DNA of 64,000 bases from contig RSEF01000001.1 in NCBI GenBank assembly GCA_003993805.1, positions 89,817,042 through 89,881,041 of the forward strand, given 5' to 3'. Below, one piece after another: positions 22,101 through 34,300 of this stretch. Each line of letters starts with the position of its first letter. Position 1 is the first letter of the stretch. The position numbers were made by a program, and so were the translations under genes. The stretch is from Himantopus leucocephalus. Taxonomy: Eukaryota > Chordata > Aves > Charadriiformes > Recurvirostridae. The notes below the pieces were generated by a model. The model saw only the letters and a list, made by a program, of their open reading frames with translations, ran no database searches and was not told where the DNA came from.

Positions 22101-23679
22101 TCCTGAGTACAGATCTTTTTACACCCTAAAGCAGGAAATTCAGTTATTCCCCCCACCCCCGGCTTTTCTCTTTTCATTTCTTGGGTGCTACAATGACAAA
22201 TACGATAACGCACAACACTGTTCCAATTCCTTCTTAAATCCATGCTTTCCGACATACCAAAGGTATCGTCTGTGTTGCCCACAAACATAATTGCTGATAT
22301 AGCTGCAGACCACTGCAGCAACTTTTGCTTACCCTCTGTTCAAATTAATGGCAAAACAACAGTTGACCACGATGACAAACCTGATATACTGAACACAGTG
22401 GAAAACATTTATCACTGGTGTAAAACCTTTGGAGACAATCCTTATACATAGGATATATTTGGTTAAGAAAAAATTCTCTGTATGGTATTGGTAAGTGAAG
22501 GATGTAGTTTTATTAACATTAATATACAAAAATATTGAAGTCCATCATGCTAATAATCACTGGAATGCTGGTATATTTCAGGAGCCAAAGCCTATGTCTG
22601 GAAAACATGTTAAACATTTAGAAATAATTCTTCCTGCGTTGCTTTCTGTAAATAAATCCTACCGAAGTACAATTTTTCGTATAATATTTTTCATTCCCCT
22701 TGTCTAAACATTTGTTTAGTGTTGTCATGTACTGCTAAACAGCTGCCACATTTGATTTTGGACACAGCTCTGTTTCAGTGATGAGTGAAAAGATTCCTGG
22801 AGGTATATTTTCAATCATTACTATTAAAAAGCTTGGGAATGAGTGCCTAAGCATTGGAAACTCCTCATTTTGTGTTTCGTAGGCGTCCTACACTGAGATG
22901 TTAAACTTGATAGTAATTTTAAAGCAGACCACTACAATAAACAACCAGAGTTCATTTGTAATGTTTGACATAGTTTTGAGATACTTTGTACAGGAGCTGG
23001 TTTTTTTCCCCTCAGAACAGCTGTTCTTAAGGTGTCTATTATCTGTTAGCCTCAAAGGTCAACTCCAGACCTGGGAGACATCTGGTAGCAACCCAATTGT
23101 CATGGAGAGGAATGGCATTCTCCTGTGTAATGCTTGTACTTCACAATAATGTCCTGTATTTGCCTTGTTCTCTTTTAGAAAAATGCCATAACAGACCTAA
23201 GACCATGCACACAGAAAAAGAAAATATATGTAACAGTGTATATGAAAATGTGTACTGTCTCTCTAAATAAATAAAGTATATATATCACAGCTGCACTAAT
23301 ACTCCAACATAAAACCATGGGATATTTAGTTATTCAGCCCTTATTTTCTTTTAGATTACTTTGTCGCTAGGAATCTTGTCTAACTAAGGAATAGGATATA
23401 CTAAAGGAGAGGATTAAGTCAAAAAGCATGTAAAAGTAGATGGTGGAACAGTTCTAAGAGGCCCTCAGCTACATCATATCTGTTTTTTTAAACAGTGCGA
23501 CCTCTTGATAGCCACCTTATACTTCACTGCTAGTATGTTATTGTATATTTATATAGGGGATCATTAACAGTACAACTGCAATGTAATTGAATGCAGGATT
23601 CAATAACAACACTGAAGTTAAAATACCATATGACTATAAAATTCCCTTTCAATCTTGCTCAGCCTAATTGAGGGCTTTC

Positions 23680-23717
23680 CCCCCCCCCCCCCTTTTTTTT
23701 TTTTTNTTTTTTTTTTT
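23680..23717 (+). repeat. Poly-C/poly-T tract containing one N
   Basis: A run of about twelve C passes into poly-T with a single N at 23706. The N and the homopolymers mark a place where read lengths are unreliable, so the true tract length is unknown. Confidence 0.85.
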
Positions 23718-26700
23718 GAATAGTCTACTATTTCAGTTAGCATTATGGCAGGGAAATCAGGGAAGGAGAGGGACAACAGAAAAGGTTTATTTTGATAACA
23801 TTTTCATTCATGTGGAGGAAGATTGCATTACATGCAGCTTGATCCCCAGATAAGAGAGCGCTCAAAGAAACAGCAGCGGACCCCAATTATAATGAGCTTC
23901 CAGCCTTCAATCTAAAATGAAGGAGTGTGACTGTTTATTTAAGGTGAGGGCTTTTTTGTAAGTGAGATGTGTTAGGGGAGTGATGCCCAATTAACTAATT
24001 GATCTGATACAAAGCTGAAGCCCCTCATAAAAGAAAATGGAAAAAAGGTCACTTTGGAAATTCATGCCTTTTCCTGTTGTGATCATCCTAATTAGCTTCT
24101 GATAAAACTGAGAAGTGAGGTGGGGAGTAGAAGGGAAGGATTTGGTTCTTGATGAACCCATGTGAGAAACGAAGAAGCACATGATTATTTGGAATGTGTG
24201 AAATGTTTGGACCCAAGGTGTGTCTGCTTCTTATTTCATCTAAGTGCAAGAAGTTTAATGGAACAACAAATATATTTGATTTCCTCTCCAAGGACTGCAG
24301 CCTTGGTGGCTGATTTTTATAAACAATTATTTCAAAGTAGTTTACAGAATTTTATTCTATTATTCATTGTATGTATCCCCAAGATAGCTATTAAAGAAAA
24401 AATATCCAGAATTATCAGGTGGCTGAATTACTCATTTTAATTGTCTGGGGTTTATGAAAAAGTCGATCTATAAATGTGATGATTAAGTTCCATATAAATT
24501 ACGAATTCTTTGAGAACTCTGGCCAATGCAAAGTGTCCACACACACACACACCAGTTTCAGTAGCTTAGAAATAGGGCTGGTGATGGTTAGACAGCCACA
24601 AAACCAATAATGCTATTTGTTCAGAAAGGAAGATAATGGAAAACAATGAATTGAGAGTATAAAAGTCTTACCTGGGAGGAAGGGAGAGGACTGAGGTGCT
24701 GAGCGCTTTCAGCTGTTGAAGTGTACAAGTGTTAGGTGGTCTTTACATGTCAAAGGAAGTACAAGATTATGGTTGCAATAATAGTGTCACTGTTCATAGT
24801 GTAATGTGATGACCCTGATGATCAAATACTGAAGTTCCATCCTAGAGCTTATTCCTGAGGTTCAGATCCAAGACAAAAAAGCAAATTAATACAAAGAAAA
24901 CACATGCATGTCCATGTGCTGGTCATGCTCAGAAAACTTGCTAACCAGCGTATTCACTTCAATGTATTTTCATAAGCTTTTATTTGTATTACAAAAATAT
25001 ATTTTTGCCCCCCTTTTAAAGCATATAAATTATTTCAAGTTTAAAAAAAAAATAAAATGGACATAAATTCATACCTTTTCTTTGTGTTGTATCATTTGAA
25101 AGTTCAGCCACATTCTGTCTTTTAGTTTGAGTGAATCGCATTAAACAAATAAGGTCGGCAAGATGTACTCTGGGCATCAGTAGACACCCTGCAACATTGA
25201 CCTGGAAAATTTTTCTCTGCGCCTTCAACTCAGAAATGCCTTCCAATAAAAGCCTGAGCCATAATTTCACACAAGTATGAAAAATTACTTTCCCTTATAT
25301 TGAAGATTACTTTTAACGTATGTGGCAGCTTTACTTTGGCAGAACCCCTATGGCTGCAACATTTGCTTTCAGCTTTTGTTCTCCAGTGTTAAACTGAAAT
25401 GATTTCAGTCAGCTTATCGTGGAACAGTTGTTTTCCGTTATAATTTTCTTTAATGCATCTGGTAGATTATTTTATACTGCTGTATTTCCAAAACTTATGT
25501 TCCTGTACAAGTGTTTAAGTATGCATTTAAGAACATCCTGAGAATGGTGATAATTATCACAAACCGTATTCTCTTCCTCCTTTACTCACTCTATAAAACG
25601 CTTTCCTCTACAGAGAGAGCGCCCTGCACAGTATTTTGTGGAATTACTGTGGGCTAAGTTGCTACTCACTGAAAGCAGGGGATAAGATTTGCTTCTCAAA
25701 GTATGTTGTGTATAAAGTATGCTAGTATACGTTTGCATTTTAAATTAGGGATGAAAGAGATATTGAGCTTCAATAAACAATAATATGCTTTGGTCTGGAG
25801 TTGAAGAAGCTTGCAGTATAAGGACTTACTGCATTTGACTCTTACCTTAGACCAAATTGAAAAGGTCTCTGTTTATTTCCCAGCCTGTTACTCATATCTT
25901 TCCAAGCATCTTTGGAAAGCCAACGCAGCATGCTTAACAGCTAATTAGGGGCCTTGACCTGAAACAAGAGAGCAGAAGAAAGAGTTTTGGGTCAAGAAGG
26001 TGATTAGGAAGAACCAAAAGACACTGTATCTTTCTCTCACCTGTGCCCTTCCTTCCTGCCACCTTATTGGAATAGAAGAAGAATGACCATTTATGGGATT
26101 TTTCCAGTATCAGCAGCTCCTTCATCACCACACTGTGACTCCGTCGTCCTTCTTTCATCCGTAATCCAATTTTCTGCTTCTAGATAATTTTAGAAAGGAA
26201 AGAAGAAGCATTTTCTCCAGTTTTATTAATTACATAGGAAGATTGGCAAAAATGACTCGCAGATCTATACTATTTGTAAATTAATAAGTCCCTCCATCTG
26301 GAGCCTAAGACTGTACTAACAACAGAAGGAAGTCATAGCAATAACAGTGTCTCACTTTTTCACCAATTAGTTGATATAGCTATCACAAATTTAAAACTGA
26401 AAACAAAAGGACAAAGAATTTTAGACACTAGTATAGATCACTTGTACGTATGCTTCATATTAAAATGTAATTATTAGAGCTATAAAACCCCCTCAGCTGT
26501 ACCTTTCAAACAAGGTGGCAGCAGTTTTAATCTAATTTCCTGGTAGATGTGCTGAACATTCCCCAAACTTTTGAGCTACAGGTATGAACAGAGATTAGTT
26601 TCTCAAAGCAAAAATCTTAAAAAAATTTGCAAACTTGCATAGCAACAGCCACAGTGCATCTGATGAACAGTCTGTCTTAACTCCAAGTAGAAGTATGATG

Positions 26701-28237
26701 TTTTCATGATTTAAATGAAAAAAACTCCTATGTTCACTTTAATCCTTCAGCCTTGAATTGATTTATAGACTTCAGTTTTCATTATGACACGGTTCCCCTA
26801 GAATGGAATTACAGAAACTGAAAAGTCTTTTCAAAGGAATTGAAATAAAAAACCCTCACCAGCAGAACCAGAGATACTATGTTTCTTCTGCCCACTCTAT
26901 GCTCATCGGTGTTAATATTGTTAATCTGCATCAAAGGAAGATACTACGTATCTTTGTGAACAAGAAGGAAGTGAAAACTTCTCATTCGGCCCTATGAATA
27001 TGTTCTGTTTTTCAGAAAGTCGAGTATTTTCAAAGTGTGAAGTTAACTACAGTATTTGCAGGTCCTTAGAGCTGGTGGGAAGCCTGTGTTAATTCTGTAA
27101 GATACAGACAGGAGAAGACAGGCGCTATCTGGGGCAGTTTTTCCCTATTGGAAATGATAGAATCATGTAAATATATCATTCTTTAATCAATGAGGGATAT
27201 TAGACACTTACCCAAGAGCTAATAAGACAACTGACATGGAACATTCAATGCCACATTAAATGCTTAGCCCAAGCGTTTTAATCCTTCTGTGCCTTTTTTT
27301 AAAGCCGTAATTATTACGTGCTGACTAATGTGTCTGGTTATTCATTGACCAAATCTGTGTTGTAAATTCCTGTTGTTAATGTCTAGAACTGATACAGCTT
27401 TGACTCAAATACCAGTGACATGTCCACGTCTCCGGAATAAAAGACCATCTTGCAAAAGAATGCACAATAGAGAAACAAGAGTCTGCAGAAGCAAAACTGA
27501 TGAAGTAAAATAGCAAATTGTTGGCGATGGTAAATAAAAATACATTTTCGGTATGGTTGGAAGTTTTTCATTAAAGTGAAGTTAGACCACAAAAAAGAAA
27601 ACGAATCATCAAGGCGGCCTAATTCTGGTACTTTCTAATGAATGTAAAATGCTTAACTTCACACTTCAAATGCTAATTCCGAAACTATGCAGGTGTTACG
27701 TAGCTCTATATTTATACCTATAAAAATAAAGCAAATACAATACACTTTGCACTGCATATAAATTCTGCTTCACAAACTGTCAGTACATACTTCCTGATGC
27801 GTACGGTAGATTGGTTCTTTCTTCTGAATCTGTCAAGGAACTGCTTCAGAAAGTTTCTGGATTCCCGTTTTTCGCATAAATCGCTCCAAGTATGAACACA
27901 TGTATATGTGCATTTTGAGGATAAAACAAAACATGGATAAAGCAAAGAACAGCTCTCAGTGAGTGATTCCATACGGAATAAGCGCACTTCTTTTAGTAGT
28001 TTATTCTTTGCTCTAATCCAGTTTTAGATAGATACCCAGAATTGTCAGCTGGAAAGGGCAACAGACGTAACTGCTTTGCTTCTAAAAGATTATTGGTTAT
28101 TTTAAATTCCAGATTCAGTCATACATCTTCGTCACTTATGTTCACTTTCAAATGCTGCTGCTATTAATTAAAAAAAAAAAGTGTTCTGAGTCTATATTTC
28201 AGCTATATTGAAATCTGGAAAAGATCAGAGTAGGTTT
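23718..28237. other. AT-rich sequence, no gene recognised
   Basis: Only a short (CA)n tract at 24538-24552 stands out. Open frames are short, and none has a recognisable domain or a convincing exon context. Confidence 0.45.
24538..24552 (+). repeat. (CA)n microsatellite
   Basis: This is a short CA dinucleotide run of about seven units, common in vertebrate genomes. Confidence 0.85.
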
Positions 28238-28609
28238 TCCCTTTTTTTTTCATACAATGGACAATTAATATTNTCGTTTTTTTTTCATACAATGGAAAAT
28301 TATTATTTATGAGTATGGATATTTAATTATACTTGGATTATATTTGAAGCTGTAATCTGACAGTCTGTTTCCTATGTCACAAAGCTTAGTGATGAACGTT
28401 TTACTAATATATTAGAGTACATAGTTGGGAATAAAAGAGAANCCTTTTTTTTTCATACAATGGACAATTAATATTTATGAGTATGGATATTTAATTATAT
28501 TTGGATTATATTTGAAGCTGTAATCTGACAGTCTGTTTCCTTTGTCACAAAGCTTAGTGATGAAAGTTTTACTAATATATTAGAGTACATAGTTGGGAAT
28601 AAAAGAGAA
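28238..28609 (+). repeat. Direct duplications across two single-N joints
   Basis: Three copies begin at the same poly-T/CATACAATGGA motif: a partial copy at 28238-28272, a copy at 28274-28441 and a copy at 28443-28609. They are separated by single Ns at 28273 and 28442. The two long copies differ at only a few bases (for example CTATGTC versus CTTTGTC). The pattern fits overlapping contig ends or two haplotypes joined end to end. True tandem duplication would not place an N exactly at each boundary. Confidence 0.85.
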
Positions 28610-31038
28610 GCTGTCAAAGTTGGTACTCAGAGGTAGGTGGTTGTATACAACCCTCTAAACTAAATAGTACAGGTCAATATCTCTGGTTGCAAATTGCCCC
28701 TTCTGATGGTTGATTTCAAGATTGAGGTAGCAGTCAACTGTTACACTCTTGTTAGTTTTCTATTTTTAAATGGTAAATGAACCTTAACTGAAAATTTTAT
28801 TGTTTTCATGTCCGCTTCCACAAGCATTAGCTCAGGAAGTGATAAAGCTGGCACAATTACCTATGGCCTTTTCAGTGACTAATGCCAAGTGATTTCCTGG
28901 CTAATTATAGACAATGGATTAGGAAATAAGCCTCGTGACCAGGAAACTCTAATTGTTTTTATAGTTTATTTCTAAAAGCTAACTGGTCTAAAACAATAGA
29001 GGCAATAAAGTACCTTTCAGTTCATGATTACAATGCCTGTAACTAGTGATGGACAAGCAGTTAAATATCTGAAGTATCCTTTTTAACTCAAAGTTTCTCT
29101 TTTGATATTGATACTACTGGTCTCAATAATTTTTCATCATTTCCACTTACACAAAATCTTCCATTTTTTATTCAAAATACACTAATATGTTTGAATGCCA
29201 TACAAAATTTACCACACTGTAATCATATGCAGAAAAATATACATAAACATCTATATGTCCCGCAAAACCAATTTTCATAACTGACTAGAAATTTTCAAGC
29301 AAAAGGCTTTCTTTTTTTTTTTTTCTTGCAGACAAATGTTTGTTTCCTCCTTCACTTCAGCTGGAAAACATGGAAGTTGAATAACATCCTCGTCAAAATT
29401 TAAGAAAGCTCCGATTTACTTCAGTGGGGTTGGATGACAATGGGACCAGAATCTCAGCCAATGTCTCTTAAACTTCAAAAGATCTTTTAACTATTTCTAT
29501 TCTTAACAGAAGTGAGGAAAACAGACCTGGCAGAAACTTACAAAAACATTTCTGAATGTTTTTGTATACACATGTCACAGTTTAGTAGCAAGGATTTGCT
29601 TTAAATGCAGTTCTACGTCATTTGTACCTTTCTTGATTGTATGCTTTATTATTTAAACTTGATTTCCATGACAGATAGAGAAGTTCCATTGACAGAGAGA
29701 GAAGGAGAAAAGCTTCATAAATACGTATAAAACCTCCTAACTTTACAGAATCCAATGAAAATATTCTGCTGACTAGAATAGCAAGAGGAATTCAGTGGAG
29801 CTCCTTCTGTAAAAATGTAAGGTATAGGAAGAACTGGTAAAATTTGAGATCTGGGTCCCACAGGACTTACAGAATAAATGATAATTGAGAACAGATAGTG
29901 AAACAACCTTGCAGTAAAATGAAGAAGCAGTAAGAAACTCTATTTCCCCTGCATGGAATGAAAAGCTGAATATTGAGAAACTGTGGTTAGACTCCCTTGC
30001 CTCAGTTTCCCTAAGAAAGGCTTTTGTGACAAAGAATGAGCTTAATTTTGTTGTTTGCAAAGTACTTCAGGTTTTTTTTGCTGAATGATTCTGTAGAAAA
30101 GCAAAATGTTGTATCTTTTGGCCAGCTGCATTGTCTGCACAACAGGGGTCAGAGAAGAATTATTTTTTTGAGCAGACTATGCTGGGGTTTTCTTTGTTTG
30201 TGTAATATTGCACTCAATCTAACTCTGAGAGTGTTGCTGCTGGCTCACTGGTCTCTGTTAGAGTTTTTGGAGATCTGATGGAGGAGGAAATGGCAGAAAT
30301 CAACATGTATAAACACCCCTCCCCACACCCCGTATTCCCCATCCCCCAACAAAAATTGTGATGCCATCACTACAGTAGTTATAGTTTTCCTGGTGTTAGA
30401 CCTTGCAAAAACAAAAAAAAAAGGTGTGAGCGGTCCTTTATCTAATCTTTCTTGCTCATTCCTTGTGTCCGCCAGTCCTAAAATCCACGACAATACAAGA
30501 AATAAAGAGCAGTCCAGAGCTAAAATTGAGACCTCAAGCAAAATTAGAGAAGAAAAAATTCCATTTTATTCACAGGGAACTTGGCACTCGGATCAAGATG
30601 TGATTTTTTTTTTTTTTTCTTTCTTTTCCCTTCAGTGAACAGATATCTATCCATGCAGCTATTTGTTTGTACTGTTAATTTTGGAACTTACTTGACACGT
30701 GGGATTTCTGTACGCTTAAATAAATTCAGTTTTCCTAGAGAATGCATATTTTCGTATATATTATATATAGGCACACAATATTATTTTTCTTGAAACCATA
30801 ATGTGTATGGGTGCATATATTACAGCTTGAAGACAAATAGCCTTGTAAAGAGCCAAATTTATGTCATTAAGATTTAACAAATCTCTCACGCGCTAAATTT
30901 ACATCCCTTCTTGTATATTTGTGTTTAATATTAATATTTGTTATTTGCTGAGAGCCTTGTGGGCCTGAGAATGTATAAAAAGAGATGTCCTGGAAAGTTT
31001 TCAGTCTTAAATAAAGATTGAAGAAAACTGAATGCTCA
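28610..31038. other. AT-rich sequence, nothing recognised
   Basis: No gene, RNA or known repeat could be supported. Poly-T stretches ending in AG (for example near 29320-29337 and 30606-30635) look like splice acceptors but have no open frame of interest after them. Confidence 0.45.
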
Positions 31039-31279
31039 AGAAAGGACAAACCGTTTCAAAAGTTACGGCCCCAGTTGTTGACACCACAGAGAAATGAAGG
31101 AGTCATTTGAAACAGCAGTGTGTGTCTAGAATTTTTTCATGGATAGCATATTTAATTANAGAAAGGACAAACCGTTTCAAAAGTTACGGCTCCAGTTGTT
31201 GACACCACAGAGAAATGAAGGAGTCATTTGAAACTGCAGTGTGTGTCTAGAATTTTTTCATGGATAGCATATTTAATTA
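31039..31279 (+). repeat. 120-bp direct duplication across a single N
   Basis: The 120 bases at 31039-31158 are repeated at 31160-31279 with two differences, and a single N at 31159 separates them. Exact abutment on the N indicates an unmerged overlap between two contigs, and the mismatches would be allelic or read errors. Confidence 0.85.
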
Positions 31280-31284
31280 ACGCT

Positions 31285-31306
31285 GAAAGAAAGAAAGAAA
31301 GAAAGA
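31285..31306 (+). repeat. (GAAA)n microsatellite
   Basis: About five and a half GAAA units lie six bases after the end of the duplicated block. The tract may have helped break the assembly at this place. Confidence 0.85.
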
Positions 31307-34300
31307 GCAAGAAAATCGTAAAGCAAACTTTGAGGACCAGGATACAGTGCTTGGTACAGAAGAAAGGACTTTATAGACAAGTAAGACTGTACAGCAGTAG
31401 AAGAGAGTATTTCATCTCACTTTGACAATAGTGGACGAGAAGGTTAAATGAAAATGAATATGAAGTCATATAAAAGAATTTCCTACCTCTGTAGTAACCA
31501 GAAATATAATAACTAGTGCCATAAACAGTAGAATTGAAGCCTGGTATCTTCTACTTAGATTGTATTGGTACCTGATAGATCACAAGCTCCACTTGAATCT
31601 TAGAACATTCCAGGTGATGCTTCCCAGTTTAAGTTCTGTACTATTTTATTAAGATTGAGCTAATCACAAAGCAGATCAAGGAAGTCTGTCTTTACCATGT
31701 TTTTTTTTATTTTCGCAATAATTTCTCTGAAATAAATATTTGGAGCCCCTCTGCCTCTGTCAAAATAGTGCATTTGTGCCAATAGATTTAAACAGTGTCA
31801 TATAGAGGTGGGAGTTGACAGACAGAAACAGAGGAGAAGGAGACAAACCATGATCTCATTTCCTTCAGAGACCAGACCAGAAATGACAAAAGCTTTTATA
31901 AACACTATCTCGGCTTGTCTGAACCTAAAGAAAGGTTCAGATCAAAATCTAGGCAAAGCTCTTGGCTGCATGTTATTTATTTTTAATTGCTCCACTCATT
32001 TTTAATATTGTTTTGAAACAAAAATTACTATGAGAAGACCTGTGTAGTAATTCCCATGACTAAGCTTCCCAGGGGTTAAAGTTTCCACAATCTTGAGCAA
32101 AACATTTAAATGTTCAGCATTGCTGTCAACACAATACATCAATTAAAAGTCCAAGCAGTGTCAGTTGCACTTGTTTATTTCATATATTATATTTATCTTT
32201 TCCTGGATTTCAAGTGCCTTCTGATCAGCTTTCTTATCCTATGAAAACATCTGTACAGAATTGTTTCAAATGAACAGAAACTTACTGCAGTATCTGCTCA
32301 GCTGTCAGACAATCAAGGTCATACAAGGTGCAAAAATGCTTATCTATATGAGAACAGGCTAAAATCACCCCTTATGTAACCCCAGTGACTCCAATTACAA
32401 CTTTGTTTTCAGTGGGGAAAAGACTTGGAACTTGCAGTGGATTTTTCAAAGTCATCTTTTCCAAGACCTTTGGCAATTGTGCAGACAGGAATGCACGATT
32501 TAGAAGAGACCACAGAAGAGCTGTGATTCCTTAGCTTGGTGGTTTATGCATTTTGCACAAGGTTTCCAACTTCACTATGGTAGTCCAAAGACTGGATCCA
32601 GTTGTATCTATTGACATAAATTAAAAACATATAATCAGTTTTGGGACCACAGATCAGAACCAGATACTCAACCCTTCACTCCCTCCCCTTCCAGAGGCTT
32701 ACAAACTAAATTCTGTTTAGATCTGAGTTCTGATCAGATTTGCAGGACGTACCGTATCACATACAGTATAAACATTGCAATATTTGATGGCCTCTACCTT
32801 CTTCACAGCATTTAGCATTAGGTGCCTAAATCACTCTTACAGGTGGATTTTACCATCTAAATTGATAGAGTGCATTCTCAAATTGTACTTGAAGCAAATA
32901 CTTCTGTTTTCTCCCCAGTTTATGAATATAAACAGAATTATAAACCAATAAGGATTGATATACATGCTATTAGACAAGAGGTAAATCCATACTGTGGGAC
33001 ACATGCATCCTGAGGTACTCTTGCAATTCTAATTCCTCAGCCATCCACACTGTTGGAGTATCCTACATCTGCCTTGAGGGTACATTGAGGATTTTCTTCA
33101 GGAGCAATATGGATGCACAGGACAGCATGTATCAAATTTAATATGTGCTCAGAACCTGGACAGAGTATGAACCTCAAACCTGTAGCTGGTGTTTACCATA
33201 TGTCATATGAACTTTAAAAACCTGTTTAGATTCAGTTGGCTTACTAAAACAAACAGAAAATTCCTTTATAACTAGTGGCAGCAAATTAGAAATGAAGAGT
33301 GTTTGGAATCAAGAACCAAGATCAGAAAGGGAAAAGGCATGCAAAGCTATGGAGATTAGTTCAGATTGCATTAGATTAGCTAATATTTTCACTTCACACA
33401 CCTCCGAAACATACAGGTTTGAATGTATCCTCAATGCTAGCTAATACGGACAGTTGAAGTTCACTTGTCATACATGTGGGACGTATTCCTGTAATTAAAA
33501 GGAAGTTTTATCACAAAACTTATTTGAATTATTCTAATTACATTATGTGTTTGCATCTGTAGCCATTTCAGCATGCATAAGTGTATACGAAAAAGCTGCA
33601 CAGACAAGCCTACCCAAAATAGACGTATACTTGGAAAATTAAGAAAGCTTCCTACATAATGTGATAGAACTTAAATTGTGAATTTTTAAGTCACATAAGT
33701 GATAAGCCCCAATCATTAATCTTTTTTTTTCCCCTTAGGTTTTTACTGGCAACCTACTTCTATCTTAGATAATCTTGATTACCCCATCTATTAAACAGGA
33801 ATATAAAAGTTCAGACATGATTAGAGAGTAATGGAGTAGTGCCTGCTAGAAAAGTACTTTAAAAAAATCCCAAACCAAAACAGTGACAAAATAAACCCAA
33901 GATACAAATATACATGAATAATAGCATGAAATCTTAACTCTATTTAGATACTCCAACTGAATTACATGGCCTCAAGCCACTAAAAAATAAAAAGCATCTT
34001 ACATACCAAAAAGATAACCCGACTTGTTTTCAGCTTTCCTGAAGTGTGAGAGTTTAGAAACTCATACACAGATTAAAAGAAGTTGTTCTGGAACAATTTA
34101 GAAGAGGCCCTTTCTGTCCTGGGAGTCTTTCCAGTTCTCTTCACCCTTGTAAATTCAGACTCCTATTATCCAATTTTTCACACAAAATGCTAGTTCTCAG
34201 ATATGCAATCCATCTTTTTATATGACTTCCTGGTCATTTAAACAGTTTTTCAATTGCAGACCTAATCCAGAGTCCCCCAGACTATTCCCATTGAATTTAT

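Larger units (their letters stand above)
17171..23678. other. AT-rich sequence, no gene recognised
   Basis: It contains a single N at 18257 flanked by a short direct repeat, and a (TATG)n tract at 19114-19131. A hydrophilic open frame at 17384-17605 has no recognisable domain and no splice context. Nothing else could be supported. Confidence 0.45.

Noticed and set aside
28238..28609. True tandem repeat or CRISPR-like array
   Set aside because: The unit borders fall exactly on single N bases, and the copies are near-identical contig ends. No spacers exist.
29300..29345. Poly-T tract ending in TTGCAG, a perfect acceptor shape
   Set aside because: No useful open frame follows. Similar T-run/AG sites occur at 30635, 33738, 40980 and 51690, so the shape alone is not evidence.
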